A stretch of 64,000 bases of DNA from positions 1-64,000 of the forward strand of contig DATHKR010000255.1 of the NCBI GenBank assembly GCA_035489015.1, given 5' to 3'. Below the pieces are notes generated by a model. It was not told where the DNA came from and made no database searches. It worked only from the letters and a program-made list of their open reading frames with translations. Origin of the DNA: DATFRY01 sp035489015. GTDB taxonomy: Bacteria > Myxococcota_A > Polyangia > Haliangiales > Haliangiaceae. Made by a program: the position numbers and the translations under genes. Of this stretch, positions 34,763-45,200 are shown piece by piece; position 1 is the stretch's first letter; every line of letters starts with the position of its first letter.

Positions 34763-35226
34763 TACTCCGCTCCCGCCGCGGCCGGCAGCGCCGCGATCCA
34801 GTCAGCGATGCAGGCAGCCTCGCCGGGGCCGAGGCTGCCAACCAGCGGCATGCGGGAGCCGCAGGGCGGCGAGGCGCCGAGCTTGCGCATGATGAGGCTG
34901 GCGTCCGGGTCGCCCGGGACCGCCAGCACCTCGCCGTCGCAGTCGGGGGATTCGATCCCGGCGACGCGGCCGGCCACGCCGTCGGAGACGAGGTCGAGCC
35001 CGCCGGCGGGCTCGTCGCCCGGGGAATGACAGACCGAGCCGGCGCAGCGCACCGCGAAGACGTCAGTCTCGACGTCGATGCCGTCGGGGCAGGTGGCTGA
35101 CTCGGTGAAGCGATCCGGGTCCTCGAGGGAGGCCGCGCAGCCGCTGCTGGTGATCAGGAGCGCGGCGAGAAGCGCGGCCAGCGCGCCGAGAACCGCGATG
35201 GCGCCGCGCGCCTCTGGATCGCTCAT
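34762..35226 (-). CDS. Small cytochrome c-like lipoprotein with CX4CH motif
   Basis: 154 residues from ATG 35226 (a TTG two codons upstream is possible). The lipoprotein signal ALLAALLITSSGC anchors it. FAVRCAGSVCHSPGD contains C-x4-C-H, a variant of the haem motif. It is followed by LAVPGDPDASLIMRKL, CGSRMPLVGSLGPGEAACIADWI, the pattern of myxobacterial and planctomycete cytochrome-c-like domains in which the Met of RMP can be the axial ligand. Haem attachment is unproven. The stop overlaps the start of the beta-barrel gene by one base. Confidence 0.78.
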   Translation of the reverse strand: MSDPEARGAIAVLGALAALLAALLITSSGCAASLEDPDRFTESATCPDGIDVETDVFAVRCAGSVCHSPGDEPAGGLDLVSDGVAGRVAGIESPDCDGEVLAVPGDPDASLIMRKLGASPPCGSRMPLVGSLGPGEAACIADWIAALPAAAGAE

Positions 35227-35313
35227 CTGCAAGGGCTGGATCGTAACATCAGGAGGGAGGGTGGCTCCTGGTGGATCGGGTCATCGCTTCGCGCGGCCTC
35301 TTGCGCCGCGCGG

Positions 35314-36180
35314 TCAACGCGACGGGTCGAACCTCGACACGAACCTTCCGTCCACGTCGGTGAAGCGGTACTCGCGGGCCAGATCGGCCACGAACGCGAC
35401 CGTCCCGCTCCGCCTCATCACCTGCGGGTCGCAGGCCAGCGCCGCCACCGCGCGCCCGGCGTACTCCGGCGTCTCGCTCAGGTCGAAGCGGAACGCCCGC
35501 TTCACCTCGTCGGACACCATGTGCATGAGCACCCGCTCGGTGCGCATGAAGCCCGGCATCAGCCCGACCACCGCGACGCCGTGATCGCGAAGCTCCTGAG
35601 CCATCGTGCCGACCATCCGATCGATCGACAGGTGGGCCAGGTCCCAGAAGATCTGCCCGCCGTACGGGCGCGCGCCGTCGGCGGTGAGCCCGTCGGTGAC
35701 GTGCACGATCACCCCGTAGCGCTGCTCCACCATGCGCCGGGCCGCCTCGCTCGAGGCCAGGAGATAGGAGTAGACGCCCGCCTCCATCGTCCGCCGCCAC
35801 TCCTGATCGAGCGGCTGCTGCCAGAACGGACGTCCCCACCCGTCCAGCTCGACCACCTCGTTGCCGCCCCACACCGCGTTGGCCAGGACGTCGATGCGCC
35901 CGTGGGTGCGCTCGACCCGATCGAACAGCCCGGCGACCTGGGCCGGCACGGTCATGTCGAGCTGGAACGGGATGCCCTGCCCGCCCCGCGCGGTCACCTC
36001 GCCGGCCACATCCTCGACGGTGCCGGCCGCGCCGTCGGGGGGGCGCGCGCCGCTTCGGCTGGTCCGCCCGGTGACGTACACCGTGGCGCCCGCGTCGCCG
36101 AGGGCGAGCGCGATGCCGCGCCCCGCTCCGCGGCTGGAGCCGGTGACCACGGCGACGGCGCCGGACAGAGGCCTCCTCAT
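35314..36180 (-). CDS. SDR-fold protein lacking the catalytic Tyr and Lys
   Basis: 288 residues with a Rossmann fold: VVTGSSRGAGRGIALAL (TGxxxGxG), VYVTGRTSR, LDMT and NAVWGG. C-terminal segments such as AQELRDHGVAVVGLMPGFMRTE match DHRS1-like SDRs. In those, FYDLAK supplies the active YxxxK pair; here the aligned sequence is FWDLAH, with Trp179 for Tyr and His183 for Lys. Classical dehydrogenase chemistry is therefore unlikely, though NAD(P) binding may remain. The ATG lies 20 bp after the giant TPR gene, so the two are probably one operon. I chose the ATG at 36180 because it begins the fold; the open frame upstream is an artefact. Confidence 0.85.
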   Translation of the reverse strand: MRRPLSGAVAVVTGSSRGAGRGIALALGDAGATVYVTGRTSRSGARPPDGAAGTVEDVAGEVTARGGQGIPFQLDMTVPAQVAGLFDRVERTHGRIDVLANAVWGGNEVVELDGWGRPFWQQPLDQEWRRTMEAGVYSYLLASSEAARRMVEQRYGVIVHVTDGLTADGARPYGGQIFWDLAHLSIDRMVGTMAQELRDHGVAVVGLMPGFMRTERVLMHMVSDEVKRAFRFDLSETPEYAGRAVAALACDPQVMRRSGTVAFVADLAREYRFTDVDGRFVSRFDPSR

Positions 36181-36200
36181 CACTCGACCCGGCTCCGGGC

Positions 36201-39200
36201 TCACAGCGATGCCAGCGCCTGGCGCACGGTCGGGTTCTGCGGCTCGAGCTCGAGGGCGCGCTGGAACATCCCCTTGGCCTTGTCCTTCTCTCCCAGCTCC
36301 ACGTGTACCACGCCGAGCCAGTAGTAGACCTCGGCCTTGCTCATGCCGACAGATGCGTCGACGTTCTGCAGGACCAGCGATCGGTAGACCCGGCGCGCCT
36401 TGTCCCACTCGCGCCGATCGACGTGAAGCCGGCCGAGCCCGATCATCGTCTCGACGCTGGTCGGGTCGATCCGGAACGCCTCCTCGTACGCGGCCAGCGC
36501 GCGCTCGCCGTCGCCGCTCACCTGGTAGAGGTGACCGAGCCGCTGGCGGTAGCGGGCCACGTCCTTCATGACCCGTCCCTTCTTGGCCTCGGCGGCGAGG
36601 CGCTCGTACAGCGGCACCGCCTCGCGCCCGCGCCCTGCCGCCACGTACAGGTCGGCCAGCGGCGACAGCGCGCGCGGGTCGTCGGGCCGGGCCTGCACCA
36701 CCTCCTCGAGCAGCGGCACCGCCTGGGCCGGCTGACCCAGGCGGTCCTTCCACAGCCCGGCCAGCTCGAGCGCGAGCGCCAGGCGCTCGGCCGGATCGCT
36801 CGCCGCCTGGTAGCGCTTGCCGCCCAGCTCGGCGACCAGGGCCCAGTCCTCGCGCCGGCGCGCCACCGCCTCTGCCGCCGCCACCGCCTCGGGGTGGCCC
36901 GGCTCCTGGCGCAGCGCCTCCAGGTAGTGAGTCATCGCCGCCTCGTCGGCGTCGGTGCCGTCCGCCTCGGCCTTGCGGCGGGCCGCGTCGCCCAGCCGCA
37001 CGTGCAGCTCGGCCGCGTCGGCCCCGCGCGGGCCGAGCGCCAGCGCCTTGCCGAGCACCTCGCTCGATCGCTCCCACTCGCCCGCCCCGGCGTAGATGCG
37101 GGCCAGCCGGGTCAGAGCCGGCACGGTGTCCGGCCTGCGCTGGAGGATGATCTCGAGCACCTCGCCGGCCGCCTCGGGGTTCTCCAGCTTGCTCTCCCAC
37201 ACGTCGGCCGCCTTGACCAGCGCGCGGACCTCCTCGTCGACCGCGCCGCGCCGCTCCTCCACCTCCGCGCGGCGGCGGTGCAGCTCGACCAGGTCGTGCC
37301 AGCGGCGAGCGCCGCCCAGCAGGCGCTCGAGCTCGTCGAACGCCGACATGCTTGCGCCGTCGATGTCGAGGATCCGGTGGAGGTCGTGGATCGCGTCGTC
37401 CACCTGGTTGCGCTCCTCGGCCAGGCGGGCCAGGCGGCGCAGCACGTCGACGCGCTCCGGGTCGCTGGTCGACGCCTCCAGGCGCCGGTTCAGCACCTCC
37501 TGCACCGCGCCGGCGTCGCCGCGGCGGGTGTGCAGCTCCTCGAGCGCGGCCAGCGCCTCCTGGTCCGACGGGGCCAGGTCGAGCGCCGCCTGCCACGCCT
37601 GCGCCGCCTGATCGAGATCGCCGACCTGCACCGCCCACAGGACGGCGATCCTGGCCCGCGCGGCGCGCTCGTCGGTGGCGCCGCCGGCGAAGCGAGCGCT
37701 GGTCTCCAGCACCTCGATGAGCTTGTGCCACTCGCGCTCGCGCTCGTAGATGACCGCCAGCCGGGCCAGCGCGCCGGCGTCTCCCTCGTCGAGCTCGAGC
37801 ACCGCGTGCCACGCCGCCGCCGCGCCGGCGATGTCGCTCAGCTCCTCGCGCAGCTCGGCCACCTCGGCCAGGCACGCCCGCTTCTCGGCCGCGTCGAACG
37901 CGAGCGCGCCGCGCCGCCACAGCACGTCGGCCAGGGCGGCGCGATCGCCGCGCTCGCGGTGGATGCGCTCGAGGCTGGCGAGCGCGGTCGGCGACTCCGG
38001 GTCGAGCTCGATGACGGCGCGGAAGGTCTTCTCGGCCGCCTCGAGGTCGTGCTCGCGGTCGAGCTGGACCGCGCCCAGCTTGTGCAGCAGCGGCAGCTTC
38101 ACCGACTGCGACTCGATCGAGTCGACGATACCGCGCAGGCGGGCGGCCACCTCGCTCCACCGCCCGACCGACTCGGCCAGCCGCTCGACCTCGGCCAGCG
38201 CGGTCTCCGAGCTGGGGTCCTCGGCCAGCCAGCCGCCGACCGCGTCGAGCGCGCGCATCGGATCGCCGAGCTCGTTCTCGGCCAGCTCGGCGACCCGGGC
38301 GTAGATCGCGGCCCGCTCGGTCGACTCCGGGGTCAGCGGCAGCTTGGTGACCAGGAGGTCGGCCAGGCGCCGGTGGTCGTGGTCCGACTCGTACAGCGGC
38401 TCCAGCGTCGCGACCACCTCGGCGCGCACACGGTCGTCGCGGACCAGGCGCTCCAGCGCGGCGCGCGCCGGTGGGTGGCCCGGATCCCGCTCCAGCACCT
38501 CGCGGTAGGCGCGCACCGCGCCCTCCACGTCGCCGAGCCGCTCCTGGCGCACGTCGCCCAGGCGGAACAGGATCTCGGCCTGCTTGGCCTCGTCCAGCCA
38601 GGCGTCGGCCTGGCGCGACAGGATCTCGGCCAGCTCGGCGTGGCGCGCGGCCATCTCGTAGATGCGGGCCAGCGCGTCGAGGGTGTCGCGCTCGTCGCTG
38701 GCCGCGGCCAGCGCGCGCCGGTAGCGATCGGCGGCGCGGTCGAGGTCGCCGAGCGCCTCCTCGTGGACCCGGGCCAGCTTGCTGGCGTACAGGAACTCGG
38801 TCTCCGGCAGGGCCGCGTCGGCCAGCATCGCGTCGTAGAGATCGATGAGGTCGTCCCACGAGCCGCGCGCCGCGGCCAGGCGCTCGAGCTGGGCCTGGAC
38901 CGCCTCGTCCTCGGGCGATTCGCGCAGCGCGCGCGCCCACACCCGGAACGCCTCGTCCGGGTCGCGGCGATCGCGCTCGTGCAGCCCGGCCAGCGCGGCC
39001 AGCTGGGCGGCGCGCTGATCGCGGTCGAGCACCTGCACGGCCAGGCGCCGCTCGGCCAGCTCGGCCATGAGGTCGTGCGCGCCCTCGCCCCGGTAGAGCT
39101 CCTCGAGCACCGCGGCGGCGGCCATCAGGGTCTCCTCGTCGCGGGTCATCGCGTCGAGGGTGGCGCGCGCGCCGGCGTGGCGCGGCGCCTCGGCCAGGAG

Positions 39201-42200
39201 CGAGCGCAGCCGCTCGATCGCCGCGTCCGGCTCGAGCAGCTTTTCGGCGGTGACCAGCGCGACGCGGTGCAGGAGATCGACCCGCGCGTCACCGCCATGG
39301 GCGGCGCGGCGGTCGAGCACCTCGACCAGGTCGGGCCACGCCTCCTCCTGCTGGTACAGGCGGTCGAGCGCGGCCAGCGCCTCCTGGTCGTCCGCATCGC
39401 CGGCCAGGACCGCGCGCATGTGATTGATCGCCTCGAACGACTCGCCCAGCTCGCGCTCGTGCACCTGCGCGGCGGCGAAGTGGAGCGGACGGGCGTCGGC
39501 CTCGCCGCCGGCCAGCTCGATCTTGCGGGCCAGGATCCCGGCCAGCTCGCGCGGCTCGCCGACCGCCCGGTAGAGCCGCTCGAGCGCGTCGAGCGCGCGC
39601 GGATCGGTGTCCTCCATCGAGAGGACCGAGCGCCAGGCGGTGATCGCCTCGCGCGGCCGCTCGAGCGCGCGCTCGTGCAGCGTGGCGACTCGCTCGAGCA
39701 GATCGCGGCGCGCGGCCGGCTGGTCGGCCAGCTCGGCCCGCCGCGCCACCACCTCGACCAGCTCGGCGCTGCGCTCCTCCGCCTCGAGCAGGCGGTCGAG
39801 CGCGACCAGCGCGTCCGGATCGTCCTCGCGCGCCTGCAGCAGCCGGCGCAGCGCCGCGACCGCGGCCGGCCGGTCGGCGCGCCGCTCCTCGTGGATGGCG
39901 GCGATCCGGCGCAGGGTGCGCGCCACCCGGTCGAGGTCGTACTCGTCGGCGATGCCGCGCTCGAGGGTCGGCACCAGCTGGTCCCACGCCTCCAGCCGGG
40001 CGGCCAGCGCGAACAGGGTCTCGAACACCTCGTCGTCGCCGGTGTCCTCGCGCCACGCGCGCGACAGCGCGTCGAGGGCGAGGCCGAGATCGCCGCCGCG
40101 GCTCTCGTGCAGCTCGGCGATCTCGCGGAGCATCGCCACCCGGCGCGGGGCCTCGTCGGCGTACTCCAGCTGGGCGCCGAGGATGACGATGAGCTTCCGC
40201 CACCAGTCGTTCGATCGATAGATCGGCTCCAGGATGCCGGCGATGCGCTGCTTGTGCTTCTCGTCGACCACCAGGCGCTCGAGCGCGCCCAGCGCGGCCG
40301 GATCGGTCTGCACCTCCAGCACCTTCTCGTACTGGTCGATGGCGCCCTGGGTGTCGGTCAGGCGCTGCTCGAGCAGCTCGGCCAGGCGCAGCCGCAGGCG
40401 GATCGCCGCCCGCGGATCGCTGGTCCGCTCGATGCGTCCGACCAGGAGCTCGGCCAGCTCGAGCCACTGCTTCTGGACCTGGAACAGCCGCTCCAGCTCG
40501 TCGAGGGCCGGGGCGTGGTCCGGATCGATCTCGAGGGCGGCGCGGTGGGCCTCGGCCGCGCGGGCCAGGTCGTTCAGCCGCTCCTCGTGGATCTGCGCCA
40601 TCCGGTGGTAGAGATCCAGCCGCCCGCCCGCCTCGGCGGACGCCTCGACCGCCTCCTCGTACGTCTCGATGAGCGCGTACCAGCGCTGGGCGCGGATCAG
40701 CATCGCCTCCAGGCGCGAGAAGGTCTCGACGTCGCCCGGGCTGGCCTGCAACACCCGCCGGTAGGCGGCCTGGGCCCGCTCCACCTCGCCCAGCCGCCGC
40801 TCGCACAGCTCGGCCAGAGCCAGCGCCACCTCGCGCACCACCGGGCCCTCGCCCGGCTGATCGTCGAGCAGCTCCTCGTACAGGTTGGCCAGGCTGGACC
40901 AGCCGTCGAGCACGCCGGCCAGGCGGACCAGCTGCGAGCGCAGGCCCGGCTCGCCCGGGTTCTCGCGCAGGAGCCGGCCGTACCAGCGGAACGCACCCTC
41001 CAGGTCCTCGAGCTGATCCTCGTGCAGGCGCGCGATGTAGCGCTCGAGCTGGACCCGCTCCTCGGGGGCGCTGGCCGCCTCCAGCTTGATCTCGTAGATG
41101 CGGACCAGGCGCGGCCAGTCCTGCCGGGCCACGTAGATCGGCTCCAGCACCTCGGCCGCGGCGATCCGCGTGCCGGCGTCGTCGAGGTAGCGCTCGAGCG
41201 CGTCGCGCGCGCCGTCGTGGCCGGGGTCGCCGCCCAGCGCGGCGCTGTAGTTCTCGACCGCGCGCTCCGGGTCGTGGAGCTGGTTCTCGCACAGCTGGCC
41301 GAGCCGGTAGCGCAGCCTCACCGCCTCGTCGACGCTGAAGGCGAAGCCGAGCCGCCGCTCGACCAGGTCGGTCAGGTCGTGCCAGCGCTCGCCCTGCTGA
41401 TAGAGGAGCTCGAGCGCCTCGGCCGCGCGGCTCGAGTCGGGCAGGAGCTCGATGACCTGCTCCCACGCGACGATGGCGTCGACCGGGCGGCCGAGCTGGT
41501 GCTGGCACAGCGACGCGGCGTCGGCCAGCGCCTCGGCGCGCGCCTCCAGGTCGTCGCCGGCCAGGTCGGCCTTGCGGACCAGGACGTCGTGGAGCGCCTC
41601 GTGCTCGCCGGCGTCGCGGTAGATGCCCTCGAGCGCGCCGAGCGCGCGGCGGTCGTCCGGCTGGCCCTCCAGCACCATCTGGTAGTACTTGCGGGCCAGC
41701 GCGGCGTCGTGGCGCACGCCGCGGGCGAGGTCGGCGATGTCGAGGTGCAGCCGGCGCTGCAGCTCGGCGTCGAACACGTCGGGCGCGATGAGCTGGTAGA
41801 CCTCGATGAGGTCCTCCAGGCGCCCCTCCTCGGCCGCCACTCGCTCGAGCTCACGCAGGATCTCGGCCAGCTCCGGCTCGGACACCGCGGCGATCGCCGC
41901 GTCCTTGTAGGCGGCCAGCGCGCCCGGCCGGTCGCGCAGCGACTTCTCGCGCAGCTCGGCCACCCGGCGCAGGTGGCGCAGGCGCGCGCGCGGATCGCCG
42001 ATCGCGTCGGCCACCCGCAGGAGCAGATCGGCCAGGCGGGCGTGGTCGCCGCTCTTCTCGTACAGCGGCATGAGCACGTCGGCGGCGCGCAGGCGCAGCT
42101 CGGGGTCGTCGAGCATCGCCTGCACCCGGGCGAGCGCGCCGGCGTTGCCCGGGTCCTGGGTCAGCACCTCGGCGTAGTACTCGAGCGCCTCGGTGTCGCG

Positions 42201-45200
42201 GCCGAGGTGGCGGTGGAGCAGCTCGCCCAGCTCGTAGACCAGCGCCGGCCGCTCGTCCGGCCGGGCCACCGCCAGGCGCCGCTCGATCACCTCGAGCAGA
42301 TCGGCGTGGCGATCGCCGGCCCGGTACATGCGGGCCAGCTCGTCGAGCGCGCCGACGTCCTGCGGCATGAAGTCGAGCACCTCGAGCCACGCGCCGATCC
42401 CCTCGCCCGGGCTGCCCAGGTCGCGCTCGTACAGGCGCGCCATCCGCTCGAGGTGGAGGCGCTTGTTGCCGGCGTCGGAGGCGAGCTCGACCCGGCGGCG
42501 CAGGATGTCGGCCAGGTCGCGCAGCTCGCCCTCGGCCAGGAGCAGGCGCTCGAGCGCGTCGAGCGCGGCCGGGCTGTCGGCGTCCTCGGTCAGCACCTCG
42601 CGCCACGCGGCGATCGCTGCGCGGGCGTCGCCGCCGCGCTCCTCCTCGAGCCGGGCCAGGCGGGTGAGGAGCGCCACCCGATCGGGGCGGGTCTCGGCCC
42701 ACTCGGCCTGGCGGCGGACGATGTCGATGAGCTGCGGCCAGCGCTCCGCCTCGCCGTACAGGCGATCGAGCGCCTGGGCCGCGAACCGGGAGCTGTCGCC
42801 CGCGCTGCCCGGGTCGACCTCGAGCAGGCGGCGATACGCGTCGGTGGCGCGGTCGCGGTCGCCCAGCTTCTGCTCGGTCAGCTGCGCGATGTCGCGCAGG
42901 ATGGCGGTGCGGCTGCCGAGCTCGGTCGGCCCGACCGCGGCGAGCGCGCGCTCGAGGGCGGCCAGCGCCTCGCTCCACGCCTCCAGGCGCGCGGCCAGGC
43001 GGATGACGTGCTGGCGCGAGCGCTCGTCGGACGGGCCGAGCGCGAGCACCTCGCGCCAGCTGTCGAACGCGGCCCGCTCGTGGGAGAGCTGCTCTTCCTC
43101 GACCGCGGCGACCCGGGCCAGGAGCTCGGCCGCCTCGACGGTGCTGGTGGCCAGCTCGCGCTGGACCCGCAGGACCACGCACAGGTCGCGCCAGGCGCCG
43201 TCCTCGGCGTGGAGCGGCTCGAGGATGCGCGCGACCCGCAGGCGCTGGTCCGGATCGGTCAGCAGATCCTCGAGCAGCGCGCGAGCCTCGGCGCTGTCGC
43301 GCTGGCGGCCGAGCACCTCCTCGATGAGATCGATGGCGCCGCTGCGATCGCGGAGCTCGGCGCTGCGCAGGCGCGCGCGCCGGATGAGCAGGGCCAGCTC
43401 GGCGGCCTGGTCGCCGACCACCTCCTGCTCGCGCGCGTACACCTCCTCGAGCTCGGTCCAGCGGCCGGCCGACTTGTACAGGCGCTCGAGCGAGTGGAAG
43501 GCGCGCAGGAGCGAGGGGTCGACCTCGAGCACCTCGCGGAACGCGGCGACCGCGCCGTCGAGATCACCGAGCATGGTCTCGCTCAGCTCGGCGATGGCGG
43601 ACAGCAGATCGATGCGGCGCTGGTTGTCGAGCGTGGTGGTGAGCTGCTCGCGGCACAGCCCGCGCAGATCGGACCACCGGCCGGCCTCGCGGTAGATCCG
43701 CTCGAGGCCGTACAGCGCCGCCTCGGCCCCGCTCTCGAGCGCGAGCACCTGGCGCCAGGCCAGCTCGGCCCGGTCGGTGTCGCCGAGCTGATCCTGACAG
43801 AGGAGCGCCAGGTCGGCGGCCAGGGCGCGCCTGACCCCGACGTCGCCCTGCTTGTCCTCGAGATCGGCGATGAGGAGCTCGAGGTGATCGGCCAGGTCGG
43901 GCATGGCGCCGGTCGCCTCGGCCAGCCGGCCCAGCTCCTCGCGCATGTCGTTGCGGCCTGGATCGCGCTCGAGGACGCGCAGCCCGGCCTGGTAGGCCAG
44001 GTCGGCCCGCGACAGGCGCTGGTAGAGCGACACCAGGCGCCGGTCGAACTCGAGCTGCTGCTCGCCGGTGGCCGGACCGCGCAGGATCTCGATGGCGCGC
44101 GCGATCCGCTCCGGGTCGTCGGCCTGCTCGTAGGCGGGCAGGAGCAGCGCCGCCACCTCGCGCCGCATCTCCTGGGGCATGTCTCCCCCCAGGAACCGCT
44201 CGATGAGGCGGTGGATGTTGGCGCTCGGCTGCAGCGCGAGCGCCTGGCGGTAGGCGTCGAGCGCGCGCTCCGGGCTGGCCAGGTTGTTCTCGTACAGGCC
44301 GCCGGCGCGGAGCAGGAGCGCGACCTTGCCGTCCGACTCGGCGGTGAGGGCGAGCTCGCGCTCGATCACGTCGGCCAGGCCGGCCCAGTCGCCGCGCGCC
44401 TCGCTCAGCTTGGACAGCGCCTTGAGCGAGCGGCGCGATCCGGGATCCAGCTCGACGATGCGGCGGTAGGTCTTGACCGCCGCGTCGAGGTCGGCGAGCC
44501 GCTCCTCCTCGAGGAAGGCGGCCCGGAACAGGAGATCGAGCTGGCGGGCGCGGTCGGGCTCGATCGCGACCCGGCGGCGGTAGATGTCGAGCAGCCCCGG
44601 CCAGTCCGACCGGTGGGTGGCGATCTCCTCGAGCGCGGCCAGCGCCTCGCGGTCGTCCGGCACCTGGGCCAGCACCTGCTCCCAGTACCGCTGCGACTGA
44701 TCGACCGCGTGGAGCCGCGCGCTCGAGATCTTGCCCAGCTCGCGGAGCAGGCGGAGGCGCTCGGCGTCGCCGATCCCGGCCGCGCCGACCCGCCCGTCGA
44801 GGATGGCGGCGACCTCGTCCCACGCGTCCGACTCGGCGCCGAGGCGCTCGAGCTCGGCCATGAGGCGCGGATCGTCGGGGCGGAGCTGGAACGCGCGCGC
44901 CGCCCACTGGAAGGCGAGCGCCTTGGAGCCGAGCCGGTCCTCGCACAGCGCGCGGATCTCGCCGAGCAGGCGCAGGCGGGCGTCGTCGTCGGGGGCGTGC
45001 TCGAGCAGGATCTCGTAGGTGGCGAGCAGCCGGGCCGATTTTCCGGCCTTGGTATAGAGCGGGGTCAGCGCGCGGGCCGCGCCGGCGTGGCGCGGATCGA
45101 TCGACAGGACCCGCTCCCAGGCCCGCGCGATCTTCTCCTGGCTGGACAGGTGCGCGCCCGCCACCGCCGCGGCGCGCTCGAACAGGGCGAGCTTGGCGAC

